DNA of 64,000 nt from Olsenella urininfantis (GCF_900155635.1 NZ_LT732540.1:1028365-1092364), one strand, 5' to 3'. Shown: positions 22,769-32,734, counted from the stretch's first letter. The notes: generated by a model from the sequence alone, not told the origin. Translations and numbers: made by a program.

Positions 22769-24122
22769 TGCGGTGACCTCCCAGCTGGGCGTTCCTCTCG
22801 CGAGCCGTGGCATCAGGGAGAAGGTCGATGGCCTTGAGCAGTGAGTTCTTGCCAAACTTCCGTTTTATGGCACTCACCGCCTCCTGGCGGGCATGCTCCC
22901 GTGAAAGCATGTCCGCATCCCTGAAGAGACTCATCTGAAGGCTTGACCCCTTGTCGGGACGCACTCCCCCCAAGCCGACGTTGAGACGGTGTATGGGACG
23001 ATCGGGGCGCGCCACACGTGGCCACAGCGACTCAAGGGCCTGCCATATTTCCCTAAGGGAGCTGGTGGCGGCAGGCAGGGGAACGCTGCCGGACTCCGCA
23101 AGCTCCCCCCAGGCGAGGCGCCGTCCGTGGCCCCCGCCTCCGTCTTCCCCGCGGGAGCGGCGCGCCATGGCGACCCGCTCCTCCGCAGAGAGCCTGTAGC
23201 CAACCGAGAGGCTCAGCGAGCTACAGAGCAGATGGCGCTCAACCAGCTCCAAGGCGAGGTTGTCGGCCATCTCCTTTGCTATGAGCAACCCTCCCTCGAA
23301 GCCCACATCCTGGCCCAGCACCTGCCCGTTGGAAAGGCTCTTGTCCTGGGAGCGATAGGCCTTGATGTGGGCCATGGTGGTGGGCTCTCGTCCCCAGGCG
23401 TGATCTATGAGAATCTCTGCGTCAACGCCGAAGGCCTGGTAGATGGGCTCGCGGGGATGCATGGCAAGCTCCCCCATGCTGTGTATGCCCAGCTCCGACA
23501 GGCGTCTCGCGGTTCCCGCCCCCACCCGCCAGAAGTCCGTGATGGGGCGGTACCCCCAGAGCTGCTGGCGATAACCCTCCTCGTCCAAGGCCCCAAAGAA
23601 ATCCGGGCTGTGCTTGGCCGTGATGTCCAGGGCCACCTTCGCGAGGTAGAGGTTGGTGCCGAGACCGCAGGTTGCTGGTATGCCCGTGCTGCGCACCACG
23701 TCCTGGCGTATCCTCTCTCCCAGCTCGCGGGCCGTACAGCCATAGAGCCCCAGGTACCCGGTGACGTCCAGAAAGGCCTCGTCTATGGAGTAGACATGTA
23801 TGTCATCCGCGCTGACGTAGCGCAGATAGACCGCATACACGTCTGCGGAGCGCTTGATGTAGAGCGACATGCGCGGCGGGGCCATGAGGAAGTGGATGCG
23901 CTCGGGAATCTCGAACACGCGGCAGCGGTTGCGCACCCCCTTCGCCTTGAGGCTGGGCGAGACCGCCAGGCAGATGGTCTTCTTGGTGCGCGCGGGGTCT
24001 GCCACCACCAGGTCCGTGGTGAGAGGGTCAAGGCCTCGCTCAACGCACTCGACGCTTGCGTAGAAGCTCTTGAGGTCTATGGCCAAATACTGCCTGTGCG
24101 GCTGAGGCGCAGCTCCTGGCAT
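22758..24122 (-). CDS. Y-family DNA polymerase (UmuC/DinB-like)
   Basis: 454 residues. Catalytic motifs: YLAIDLKSFYASVECVERG (first metal Asp) and VYSIDEAFLDVTGYL (paired Asp/Glu). Also present are DLVVADPARTKKTICLAVSP and the helix-hairpin-helix region VGAGTARRLSELGIHSMGEL. Length and the YolD partner fit the UmuC/YqjW-type translesion polymerases of Gram-positives. It copies past damaged bases with low fidelity in the cytoplasm and is normally under SOS control; I did not find a convincing LexA box upstream. Starts 3 bases after the DJ-1-like gene stop, so one operon of three genes. Confidence 0.9.
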   Translation of the reverse strand: MPGAAPQPHRQYLAIDLKSFYASVECVERGLDPLTTDLVVADPARTKKTICLAVSPSLKAKGVRNRCRVFEIPERIHFLMAPPRMSLYIKRSADVYAVYLRYVSADDIHVYSIDEAFLDVTGYLGLYGCTARELGERIRQDVVRSTGIPATCGLGTNLYLAKVALDITAKHSPDFFGALDEEGYRQQLWGYRPITDFWRVGAGTARRLSELGIHSMGELAMHPREPIYQAFGVDAEILIDHAWGREPTTMAHIKAYRSQDKSLSNGQVLGQDVGFEGGLLIAKEMADNLALELVERHLLCSSLSLSVGYRLSAEERVAMARRSRGEDGGGGHGRRLAWGELAESGSVPLPAATSSLREIWQALESLWPRVARPDRPIHRLNVGLGGVRPDKGSSLQMSLFRDADMLSREHARQEAVSAIKRKFGKNSLLKAIDLLPDATARERNAQLGGHRSGE

Positions 24123-24125
24123 GGC

Positions 24126-24713
24126 TCAGCGCTGGTAGACGATGCCGCCCTTGACATCCTCCGCAGCCGAGGGGCCCAGATAGCGCTCGACGAGGCACAG
24201 GCCGAGGTCGATGCAGGTTCCCAGGCCCTGGCTGGTGATCAGCTGTCCGTCCACGACCACCCCATCCTGGAGGACTTCCGCGCCGTGCTGGGCCAGGACA
24301 GCCTGGAATCCTGGGTTGCTCGTGGCGCGCCTGCCCTCAAGCAAGCCCAGCTCCGCCAGCACCGAGGGTGCGGCGCACACGGCGGCAACGTCTCGGCCGC
24401 TCTCAAGCTGGTACGCAAGGGCGCGGCAGAGCTGCTCGCAGGCGCGCAGGTTCTTGGTTCCAGGCATGCCGCCCGGAAGGAACATCAGGTCGTACCCCTC
24501 GAAGGAGAAGCCCTCGTCGCAGATGCTACCGTCACAGACCACGGTGACCCCATGGCTTGAGGTCACCGCAAGGTTCTCCGTGACGGAGATCTTGTCGCAA
24601 GGGATGTGCGCCCTCCAAAGCAGGTCACACACCACCAGGGCCTCGCACTCCTCGAGGCCATCCGCAAAGAACGTAACCACCCGCAGGTCCTCGGCCCTCT
24701 TGCCCATGCGCAT
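24126..24713 (-). CDS. DJ-1/PfpI family protein (YajL/ThiJ-like)
   Basis: 195 residues. FFADGLEECEALVVCDLLWR carries the conserved Glu, and DVAAVCAAPSVLAELGLLEG has the nucleophile-elbow Cys of the DJ-1 superfamily; DLMFLPGGMPGTKNL is the family glycine loop. Cytoplasmic; proposed roles in the family include glyoxalase, deglycase-like and chaperone activity, none certain. First gene of the operon with the Y-family polymerase and YolD. AAGGGAAGGGATT precedes the ATG. Confidence 0.9.
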   Translation of the reverse strand: MRMGKRAEDLRVVTFFADGLEECEALVVCDLLWRAHIPCDKISVTENLAVTSSHGVTVVCDGSICDEGFSFEGYDLMFLPGGMPGTKNLRACEQLCRALAYQLESGRDVAAVCAAPSVLAELGLLEGRRATSNPGFQAVLAQHGAEVLQDGVVVDGQLITSQGLGTCIDLGLCLVERYLGPSAAEDVKGGIVYQR

Positions 24714-24849
24714 GCCAATCCCTTCCCTTCCGCCGCGACCCCTTTGGCGCTATTCGTCCAGCGGCCTGCGACGCAGGGCCTTGGGACGAGAGCGTCGTGA
24801 GTGCAATGGTAGAACATGTGTTCCCGTTTTTCAAGGGAAAGGAGGTGCG

Positions 24850-26223
24850 CTATTTGCCCGAGAGATGCAGCTCTTCCCTGAATAGACGCAGCAGGACAAG
24901 GGAGACCACGCCCACGATCACAGCCATGACGGGGAAGTTGAGCCAGAGGCCCAGAAGGCCCAGAGGCCAGAGCAGCGGGATCTCGGCCAAAGGAAGGATG
25001 AACGAGGAGAGCAGGGCGAGGATGGTGGCAAGCTTGGACCGCTGGACCGCAATGAGGAAGAGCTGCGTGGTGGAAGAGACCCAGCGCACGAGGAAGACCA
25101 GGGAGAAGACGCGGAAGGCGAGGCGGGCCATCTCGAGCAGCTCGGCCGGAGGGTTTGAGATGAAGAGCGCGGTGAGCTGGTCGGGGGCCATGTAGACGGC
25201 GACCGCGGAGGATATGGATATGACCGCGGCGGCAACGACGCAGCGCTTCTCGATGGCGATGACTCGGTCGAAGCGCCCTGCGCCCCAGTTGTAGCCAATA
25301 GAGGGCTGCAAGGAGTCGCACACGCCGTAAAGCAGCGGGAACACGAAGTCATCCACGTACATGACCAGGCCAAAGACAGAGACGGCATACTCGCCTCCGA
25401 AGAACAGGAGGGCGGAGTTGATGGCGATGGACGTCACGCGCCCGGCGGCGTTGCTGAGGAAGACGGGCATGCCCGCCCCGGCGATCTCGCGCACGATGAC
25501 CCAGCTGACCTGAGGTCGCACGAAGCGCAGCTGCATACGACCCAGGGCAAAGGGCAGGAGGCCCGCCAGGAAGCAGACGGCCATGGCCAGCGCGTAGCCC
25601 AGCGCCGCGCCAAAGACGCCCAGATGGAAGAAGTACATGAGCGAGAACTCCACCACCCCGCCAAAGACGGACATGCCCACGTTGAGGACGAGCGAGGAGC
25701 GTATGTGGCCGCAGACCTTGAAGTAGTTGTCCACGGCGAACATGCCCACCGTGAGCGGGGAGGCCACGGCGTAGACCCTCAGGAAGGTGGTGGCCATCTC
25801 CGCAAGCTCTCCCGTGGCGCCCATGAGGGCGAATATGGAAGGAGCGGCGAGGTAGAGCACAAGACCCGTGATGGCACCCAGGACGAGGTTGAGCAGCACC
25901 GAGCAGCTGAAGATGTTGTTGGCCTTCGCGGCGTCGCCCTTGCCCAGGCCAATGGAGATGGGCACGGCCGAGCCGACGCCGATCATGTCGCCGAAGGCGA
26001 AGTTGAGGATGACGAAGGGCATGGCCAGATTGATGGCGGCAAAGGCCTGCTGGCCCAGCAGCTGCCCCACGAATATGCCATCAGCCAGGTTGTAGAGGGC
26101 CGAGGCGAGCATGCTTGCCGCCCCGGGAAGCGCAGCCTTGAAGAACAGCCGGCTGGGATGTGTCTCGAGGAAGAGGCGGCGGGTCTGCTCCGCGCGCTGC
26201 TCTTGGGCAGCGTCCGTGGTCAT
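24850..26223 (-). CDS. MATE family efflux transporter
   Basis: 457 residues with about 12 hydrophobic helices. The N-terminal domain begins FFKAALPGAASMLASALYNLADGIFVGQ, characteristic of MATE cation- or drug-export proteins (NorM/DinF superfamily, more like the MepA branch), and VGSAVPISIGLGKGDAA is the conserved helix 2-3 loop. Exchanges Na+ or H+ for organic cations at the inner membrane. AGGAGGGATTTC precedes the ATG. It is convergent with nothing; the 26224-26385 gap holds only short dyads (for example GCGGA/TCCGC). Confidence 0.9.
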   Translation of the reverse strand: MTTDAAQEQRAEQTRRLFLETHPSRLFFKAALPGAASMLASALYNLADGIFVGQLLGQQAFAAINLAMPFVILNFAFGDMIGVGSAVPISIGLGKGDAAKANNIFSCSVLLNLVLGAITGLVLYLAAPSIFALMGATGELAEMATTFLRVYAVASPLTVGMFAVDNYFKVCGHIRSSLVLNVGMSVFGGVVEFSLMYFFHLGVFGAALGYALAMAVCFLAGLLPFALGRMQLRFVRPQVSWVIVREIAGAGMPVFLSNAAGRVTSIAINSALLFFGGEYAVSVFGLVMYVDDFVFPLLYGVCDSLQPSIGYNWGAGRFDRVIAIEKRCVVAAAVISISSAVAVYMAPDQLTALFISNPPAELLEMARLAFRVFSLVFLVRWVSSTTQLFLIAVQRSKLATILALLSSFILPLAEIPLLWPLGLLGLWLNFPVMAVIVGVVSLVLLRLFREELHLSGK

Positions 26224-26385
26224 AAAGAGAAATCCCTCCTGCGTACGTGGCCTGTCTGCAAACTTCGGCGCGCCTCCCCATCCTACGGCCGGGAGGCTGG
26301 CAAGGGGTGCGCGAGAGGCCCTGCGGACCAGAAATCCGCGAGACCTCCCGACGGGACCATCCCCCTCCGGAGATGCGCCAGACCA

Positions 26386-27184
26386 CTACTCGCTGCGCAG
26401 CGCCTCCACGGGATCCCTGCGCGCAGCCCCCATGGCCGGCACGAGACCAGCCACGAAGGTGAGCAGCGCGCTCATTGCCACCAGCGCAAGGGCGCTCGGC
26501 ACGGGAAGGCTCATGATGTTGGGAACCCCCTGCCAGCCGTACACCACGGCGTTCACGGGGACGGATATGAGGTATACGGCCAGCACCGCGAACACGCCCG
26601 AGGTCAGGCCCTCGATGACCGTCTCGGCATTGAAGATGTTGGCGACGTTGAGCCTGGGGGCGCACGCGAAGGCGCTCGAATCGAAGCTGAAGCCGCTGGA
26701 GAGCGCAGACGAGAGGCCCGCCATCTGACCTTTGACCTGAGCCGAGATGGCAGAGGTCAGCTGACTGCCCAGCTGCCCGGTCGCTGCGGCAAGCTGGGCC
26801 GCCATGAGCTGGGCCACTACCTGCGTCTTGTCCTGCATCTGCTAGGCCACATAGGGAGCGAATTACCTGGTCATGTAGGACTGCAAGGCAGTCGAGACAA
26901 GGTCGGGGACGCTGTCGTCAAGCCCCGCCCGCGCGGTGGTTGCGATAGCTGTCCCAGTCCTTGGGACCGTAGTCCTTGGTGGAGACGCCGTTGACGACTA
27001 TCTCGCCGGAGTCTGCGTAGTCCAGCCCACCCAAGATGTTGAGCAGGGTGGTCTTGCCAGACCCGGAGGGGCCCAGGATGGCCACGAACTCGTTGTCCCT
27101 CAGGCTCAGGGACACGTCGTCGAGCGCGCGCTGGGTAAAGGAGTCCGTGATGTAGGCCTTGCTGATGTGCCTGAGCTGAAGCAT
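26386..27184 (-). pseudogene. Collapsed ABC system: ATPase start joined to permease tail
   Basis: The 5' part (27184 to about 26935) encodes the first 80 or so residues of a MacB-type ATPase: [20 protein letters not shown], Walker [17 protein letters not shown]. The 3' part (26838-26386) encodes the C-terminal FtsX permease end (SALLTFVAGLVPAMGAARRD). Everything between, the ATPase C-half with signature and Walker B motifs plus most of the permease, is missing. The junction has a frame change and the permease frame has in-frame TAA and TAG codons (YMTR-stop-FAPYVA-stop-QMQDK). This is a large internal deletion plus nonsense decay. The ATG at 27184 has GAGAGGT upstream. Confidence 0.85.
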
Positions 27185-27327
27185 GCGATGACCTCTCGTT
27201 GGCTTTGACAGGCCAAGGCTATCCATCGGCGCGGGAGATAAGCAAAAAAGCTATGCTTTTCACCGTTGCAGTACATGTTGGCGCACGTACGGGCTTCGCC
27301 CTCGCGCCTTGAGCAGAGAGGCCGCGC

Positions 27328-29445
27328 ATGACGTCCCATTCAGAGCCAGCAAACCCAGGGCAGCCGGCCCTGCGGGCGCGGCGCGTGACGGGACTCGACG
27401 GGCTGAGGGCCCTGGCCATCACCGCGGTGCTCGCCTACCACCTCGGGCTCCCCTGCCTCCCCAGTGGGCATCTGGGCGTGGTCCTCTTCCTGGTCCTCTC
27501 GGGATACCTTGTGGCCTCCTCGCTCGAGCGCAGGCTCCAGGGCGGTGCGGCCTCGGTCCTGCGTGGCTTCTTCCTTGGCAGGCTCAGGCGCATCTGGCCC
27601 CCCATGGCCCTCATGGCCGTCGTCGTCTGCGCATGGTGCGTCCTCTTCGACCACGTCCTGCTCACCAAGCTCCGACCGGACTTCCTGCCCTCGCTCCTCC
27701 TTGCGAACAACCTTGCCGCCATCGCGCGTGGCGCCTCCTACTTCGACGCGATAGGAGGCGTCTCTCCCCTGCTGCACCTGTGGTACCTGGGCCTTGACGC
27801 CCAATTCTGCCTGCTCTGGGGAGTCGTTGCCCTTGCCGGCTCGAGGTTGGGTGTGGACGCGCGGGAGAGGTCCCTGGCGGCGCTCGCCCTGGCTGGCGCC
27901 TCTGCGCTCGCCATGGCCCTGCTCTTCGATCCCAGCCTCGACCCCACCCGCGTCTACTACGGGCCAGACACCAGGCTCTTTGCACCGCTGCTGGGGGCTG
28001 CGCTCGCAGGGGTTTGGCCCCTGGGCGAGGACGCGCCAAGGCTTGGGGCCAAGGCGGGACCCAGGCTGTCCGGCATCCTCCGGGGCTGGAAGGCCGACCT
28101 CGTCTCCCTCGCGGCGCTGGGCCTGCTCGTCCTCATGATGGTGCGGCCCAAGGGTGACGCGCCCTTCCACTACCGCGGCGGCATGCTCCTGGCAGCCCTG
28201 GCGTCCTGCCTTCTGGTCTGCGCCGCACTCCAGGGCAAGACGCTGCTCTCCCGCGCGCTCGGCCGCCCCGGGCTGCTCTGGCTCGGCTCCCGGTCCTTCT
28301 CGCTGTACCTCTGGCACTTCCCCCTCTTTCAGGTCCTGAGGGGTCCCCTGGACGAGGGGAGCGTGCCGTGCCTCCTGCTTGCCCTTGCCGCCTCCCTCGC
28401 CCTGGCAGAGCTTTCATGGCGATTCGTGGAGAGCGGAAGGCTGGCGCGGCAGCTGTCGGGCTCGCTTGCCGGGATGCTCCGCGTGCGCGAGGGCTCCAAT
28501 GGCGAATCCGCGCGCGACCCCAGCCGCCGGGCCCGGCCCTCCGCACGCCACGAGGGCCACGCGCCGCGCACGCTTCCCCTGGCCCTCGTGGGCGCCCTGA
28601 CCCTCGTCTGCGTCCTTGGCCTCGCCCTCGTCCCTGATGACGAGCTGGTCCCCCGGGAGGCCATCGTCAACACCGGCGCAGGCGCCTCCGAGGCCATCTC
28701 CCTCTCGGGGGACGAGCGGGACACCGGCCAGGCCGCATCCGCTGACGAGAGGACCGACCTCAGCCAGATCCCCACGGGAGAGATCGTCCTGCGCTCCTCC
28801 TACGCCGAGGTCAGGGACGGGAAGCTCGACCCCGTCATGATCGGCGACTCCGTTCCGGGAGACGCGCACGACGAGTTCGACCTTTACTTCCCCACCGGGC
28901 ACATCGACAGCTACGTGGGCCGCAGGCCAGACCAGATGGCCGCAGTGCTGAACGATTACCTGGCCCAGGGGGTCGTAGGCAACGTGGTGATACTGGAGGC
29001 GTTCGCAAACTCGCCCGTGTCAGACGAGGAGCTCGACAGCATGATCGAGAGCTGCGGGGAGCGCGCGGTCTTCCTGGTGACCTGCCACAGCAGCAGCGAC
29101 TCCGCCTCCCTGCGCTTCAACGAGGCCCTCCAGCGCGCCGCCGAGAGGCACGTCAACGTCCAGCTCATCGACTGGTATGGCCATTCGTCTGGGCGAGAGG
29201 ACTGGATCTACCCCGACGGCATCCACCTGAAGCCCGAGGGTCAGGAGCCCTACATCTCCCTCATCGCCAACGCCGTCTCGCGCAGCTTTGCCGAGAGGGG
29301 TGGTGTGGTGAGAAGCCGCGAGGACGACGCGAGCAAGCAGGAGAGCGACGCATACGCGGCAGGCAGAGCCGTGAGCGCCGCGCTGGACGCCTCTAAAAGG
29401 ACCCTCGAGTCTGCCGTCGCAGACGGCCTGTCCCAGAAGATCTAG
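27328..29445 (+). CDS. Membrane O-acetyltransferase with SGNH domain (OatA-like)
   Basis: 705 residues. The N-terminal half is an acyltransferase-3 domain with about ten membrane helices, opening LDGLRALAITAVLAYHLGLP (catalytic His in AYHLG) and FLVLSGYLVASSL. A linker of about 90 residues precedes an extracytoplasmic SGNH hydrolase-like domain: DPVMIGDSVPGDA holds the nucleophile Ser and YPDGIHLKPEG the Asp-x-x-His. This two-domain plan is that of OatA-type peptidoglycan or polysaccharide O-acetyltransferases, which move acetyl groups outward and protect the wall from lysozyme. AGAGAGG precedes the ATG. The acceptor is not known. Confidence 0.9.
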   Translation: MTSHSEPANPGQPALRARRVTGLDGLRALAITAVLAYHLGLPCLPSGHLGVVLFLVLSGYLVASSLERRLQGGAASVLRGFFLGRLRRIWPPMALMAVVVCAWCVLFDHVLLTKLRPDFLPSLLLANNLAAIARGASYFDAIGGVSPLLHLWYLGLDAQFCLLWGVVALAGSRLGVDARERSLAALALAGASALAMALLFDPSLDPTRVYYGPDTRLFAPLLGAALAGVWPLGEDAPRLGAKAGPRLSGILRGWKADLVSLAALGLLVLMMVRPKGDAPFHYRGGMLLAALASCLLVCAALQGKTLLSRALGRPGLLWLGSRSFSLYLWHFPLFQVLRGPLDEGSVPCLLLALAASLALAELSWRFVESGRLARQLSGSLAGMLRVREGSNGESARDPSRRARPSARHEGHAPRTLPLALVGALTLVCVLGLALVPDDELVPREAIVNTGAGASEAISLSGDERDTGQAASADERTDLSQIPTGEIVLRSSYAEVRDGKLDPVMIGDSVPGDAHDEFDLYFPTGHIDSYVGRRPDQMAAVLNDYLAQGVVGNVVILEAFANSPVSDEELDSMIESCGERAVFLVTCHSSSDSASLRFNEALQRAAERHVNVQLIDWYGHSSGREDWIYPDGIHLKPEGQEPYISLIANAVSRSFAERGGVVRSREDDASKQESDAYAAGRAVSAALDASKRTLESAVADGLSQKI

Positions 29446-29465
29446 GCCGGAAGACGGAGGGGCGC

Positions 29466-30390
29466 ATGCCCGAGATGCTGCTGATGTTCGTACTGGCCCT
29501 GCTACCCATCCTCTAGCTGGTGCTTGCCCCCTGCGTGCTGCGCATGGAGGCCCACGGGGCGCGCGTCGCGGCGCTGGCCGTGGCCATCCCGACCTCCATG
29601 CTCCTTGCCCTTGGTTTCGACCCGCTCCTGTCTATACTTGCCTGCCTCTTGGCCAACGGGGTCCCCACCATGTTTGGCTCCATTGGCATCCCCACCACCA
29701 CGCTTGCAAGCATCACGTCTCTTGACGCCGGCCGCCTTGCCGTGACCCAGGCGCTGCAGGTGGCCCCCGTCAACGAATCGCTCGCGCGTCTCAAGAGCGT
29801 GGTCAACGTCTATGCGGGAGACTCCAGCGCTACCCTGAGCTTCTTCTGGGTCAACACGCCTGGCGTGCTCCATCCTTGCCTGCGGAATCGTGGGCGGCCT
29901 GGTGCAGGGGTGCCCCCCTCGGCAGATGGCGAAGGTCCTCTCGGACACCCTGAGGCAGATGTCAAAGACCGTCGTGACCATGCTCGCCGTTCTGGGCTGC
30001 GCCAAGGTCATGGGCTGCTCGGGCATGATCTCCAGCATCGCCAGCTTCTTCGTGGGCACGCTGGGAGGCCTCTATCCCCTGGTGGCACCCGTGCTTGGCG
30101 CGCTGGGCACATTCGTCACGGGCTCGGGGACCTCCAGCGAGGTGCTCTTTGGCAGCGTGCAGCAGCAGGCCGCGCGCTCCATTGGGGCCAGCGAGTACTG
30201 GGTGGTGGCGAACTCCCCGGGGGTCTCCGCGGGAAAGATGCTCTCCCCCCAGTCAATCGCCATCGGCCGCGCTGCCTGCGGCCTGCAGGGAAGGGACGGA
30301 GAGGTGCTGGCGCACATCGCCCGCTACGCGCTCGGCTTCGTGCTGTCCATGTCCTGTCTGGTGTATCTGGGGGTGCTTCTCGGCCTCTAG
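29466..30390 (+). pseudogene. L-lactate permease (LctP) pseudogene
   Basis: Fragments of LctP in order but in two frames. The first frame starts at ATG 29466, hits TAG at 29514-29516 (LLPIL-stop-LVLAPCV), then reads VAIPTSMLLALGFDPLLSIL, GVPTMFGSIGIPTTTLASIT. About 75 residues that normally lie between the N-terminus and VAIP are missing. Near 29870 the frame shifts and continues in another frame as MAKVLSDTLRQMSKTVVTML to the normal LctP end (AKVMGCSGMISSIA, GSGTSSEVLFG, NSPGVSAGKMLSPQSIAIG). One stop, one deletion and one frameshift make it non-functional. Located between the acetyltransferase and pfl. Confidence 0.88.
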
Positions 30391-30401
30391 GGATGTCAGG
30401 C

Positions 30402-30440
30402 GCGAGAGGGGCGCCGCCGCTGGGCTGCCGCCCCTCTCGC
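30402..30440 (+). terminator. Hairpin after the lactate permease remnant
   Basis: GCGAGAGGGGCG (30402-30413) pairs perfectly with CGCCCCTCTCGC (30429-30440). No U-tract directly follows; it may still separate the dead gene from the pfl promoter region (30441-30568), which is A/T rich with TTTGATAAC and a small dyad GTTGT-CTTT-ACAAC. Confidence 0.5.
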
Positions 30441-30568
30441 CCGCATCAGTTAGCTAAGTGTTACTTTTATTTGATAACCTAGGTATTGTTGTCTTTACAA
30501 CCAGCAAAGCCTCCTCCCTCTGCTACGCTCAGCCCATTCGGATCTCCACATTCCAGGGAGCGTGAGCT

Positions 30569-32689
30569 ATGCAGAAGGCTTGGGAAGGTTTCGTTGGCGG
30601 CAACTGGGAGCACGAGGTAGACGTTCGTGACTTCATCCAGAAGAACTATCGGCCCTATGACGGAGACGAGAGCTTCCTCGCCGGCCCCAGCGAGGCTACC
30701 AGCAGCCTCTGGGCGACGGTCATGGACCTCTTCGCGCAGGAGACCGCAAACGGCGGCGTCATCGACATGGACACCGACCTCGTCTCCACCATCACCAGCC
30801 ATCCCGCCGGCTACATCGACCGCGAGCTCGAGAAGATCGTGGGCCTGCAGACCGACCGGCCCCTCAAGCGCGCCCTCATGGTCGACGGCGGCATCCGCAT
30901 GGCTCAGGCGGCCTGCGAGAGCCACGGCTATCATGTAAGCCCCAAAGTCGTTGACTTCTACACCAGGCGCCGCAAAACCCACAACGCGGGCGTGTTCGAC
31001 GCCTACACCCCCGAGATGCGCGCCTGCCGCCACAGTCACATCATCACCGGCCTGCCTGACGCCTATGGCCGCGGCCGCATCATCGGCGACTACCGCCGCG
31101 TTGCCCTCTATGGCCTCGACTTCCTCATAGCCGAGAAGAAGGCCGAGAAGGACGGCACCCAGAAGCACATGACCGAGGCCGTCATCCGCCATCGCGAGGA
31201 GCTTGCCGAGCAGGCACGCGCGTTGGCGGAGCTCAAGGAGCTGGGCTTGATCTACGGGCTTGACCTGGCGCGCCCCGCCGAGACCTTCCAGGAGGCGGTG
31301 CAGTGGCTCTACATGGGATACCTTGCGGCCGTCAAGGAGCAGAACGGTGCCGCCATGTCCATCGGGCGCAACTCTGCCTTCCTGGACGCCTATGCCGAGC
31401 GCGACCTCAGGCGCGGCATCCTCACGGAGGAGCAGGCGCAGGAGATCATCGACCACCTCGTGATGAAGCTGCGCATGATCAAGTTCGCCCGCACGCCCGA
31501 GTACAACGAGCTCTTCTCGGGAGACCCCCAGTGGGTCACCGAGTCCATCGGCGGCATGGGCGTGGACGGTCGCCACATGGTCACCAAGACCAGCTTCCGA
31601 CTCCTTCACACCCTGGAGAACATGGGAACCAGCCCCGAGCCCAACCTCACGGTGCTCTGGAGCACGCGCCTGCCCGAGGCCTTCAAGCGCTACTGCGCCA
31701 AGATCTCCATCGCCACCAGCTCCATCCAGTACGAGAACGACGACCTCATGCGCGTCTACCACGGCGACGACTACGCCATCGCCTGCTGCGTCTCGTCCAT
31801 GCGCATCGGCAAGGAGATGCAGTTCTTCGGGGCGCGCGCGAACCTGGCGAAGTGCCTCCTCTATGCCATCAACGGAGGGCGCGACGAGAAGACCGGCGAG
31901 CAGATCGGTCCCAAGTTCCGCCCGGTCGAGGGCGACTACCTCGACTACGACGACGTGGTGGAGAAGTACCGCGACATGATGGCGTGGCTCGCCGGCGTCT
32001 ACGTGAACGCCCTCAACATCATCCACTACATGCACGACAAGTACTGCTACGAGCGCATCCAGATGGCCCTGCACGACGAGCACGTCCACCGCTGGTTTGC
32101 CACGGGCATCGCCGGCCTGTCCGTGGTCGCGGACTCCCTCTCGGCCATCAAGTACGGCAGGGTGCGCGTGGTGCGCGACGAGACGGGGCTTGTCACCGAC
32201 TACGTCTGCGAAGGGGAGTTCCCCACCTACGGCAACGACGACGACCGCGTGGACCAGATCGCCCACGACGTGGTGGAGGTCTTCATGAAGTACGTCCGCG
32301 AGACGGACACCTACCGCAAGGCCGTGCCCACCACCTCCATCCTCACCATCACCTCCAACGTGGTCTACGGCAGCGCCACCGGCAACACCCCGGACGGCCG
32401 TCGCGCCGGGGAGCCCTTCGCGCCGGGAGCCAACCCCATGCACCGCAGGGACACCCACGGGGCCGTGGCGTCCCTCGCCAGCGTGGCCAAGCTCCCCTTC
32501 CGCGACGCCCAGGACGGCATCTCCAACACCTTCTCCATCGTCCCGGGAGCCCTGGGCAAGGCAAGCGGCATGTTCCTCGATGAGATCGACCTGGGCGATG
32601 TGAGCCTGGACCTCAGCATCGAGAACGAGCCCGCCTGCGCCTGCTGCGCGGACGCCTCCGCCGCCGACGGCCTCTCGGACCGAAGCTAG
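30569..32689 (+). CDS. pflB: Pyruvate formate-lyase, large part without glycyl-radical domain
   Basis: 706 residues, homologous to PFL from its N-terminus (FVGGNWEHEVDVRDFIQKNY) through the catalytic Cys406-Cys407 pair (YAIACCVSSMRIG) to SIVPGALGK. It should bind pyruvate and CoA and make acetyl-CoA and formate. At the place where other PFLs continue into the glycyl-radical domain, this protein instead has an unrelated tail (SGMFLDEIDLGDVSLDLSIE, then Cys/Ala-rich) and stops. The missing domain is encoded as a separate gene 45 bases downstream. AGGGAGCG precedes the ATG. The activase gene pflA completes the operon. The protein is useless without a radical-domain partner, so it must assemble with the 83-residue product. 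Confidence 0.92.
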   Translation: MQKAWEGFVGGNWEHEVDVRDFIQKNYRPYDGDESFLAGPSEATSSLWATVMDLFAQETANGGVIDMDTDLVSTITSHPAGYIDRELEKIVGLQTDRPLKRALMVDGGIRMAQAACESHGYHVSPKVVDFYTRRRKTHNAGVFDAYTPEMRACRHSHIITGLPDAYGRGRIIGDYRRVALYGLDFLIAEKKAEKDGTQKHMTEAVIRHREELAEQARALAELKELGLIYGLDLARPAETFQEAVQWLYMGYLAAVKEQNGAAMSIGRNSAFLDAYAERDLRRGILTEEQAQEIIDHLVMKLRMIKFARTPEYNELFSGDPQWVTESIGGMGVDGRHMVTKTSFRLLHTLENMGTSPEPNLTVLWSTRLPEAFKRYCAKISIATSSIQYENDDLMRVYHGDDYAIACCVSSMRIGKEMQFFGARANLAKCLLYAINGGRDEKTGEQIGPKFRPVEGDYLDYDDVVEKYRDMMAWLAGVYVNALNIIHYMHDKYCYERIQMALHDEHVHRWFATGIAGLSVVADSLSAIKYGRVRVVRDETGLVTDYVCEGEFPTYGNDDDRVDQIAHDVVEVFMKYVRETDTYRKAVPTTSILTITSNVVYGSATGNTPDGRRAGEPFAPGANPMHRRDTHGAVASLASVAKLPFRDAQDGISNTFSIVPGALGKASGMFLDEIDLGDVSLDLSIENEPACACCADASAADGLSDRS

Positions 32690-32734
32690 CCCACGACGCC
32701 CAAGCCACACGACCATCTCGACGAAAGGAATGAC

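Noticed and set aside
30479-32716. A 745-codon open frame on the minus strand opposite pflB.
   Set aside because: Antisense shadow of the PFL gene: the plus-strand frame is a full PFL match; the minus frame is Val/His/Gly-rich with no family motifs.
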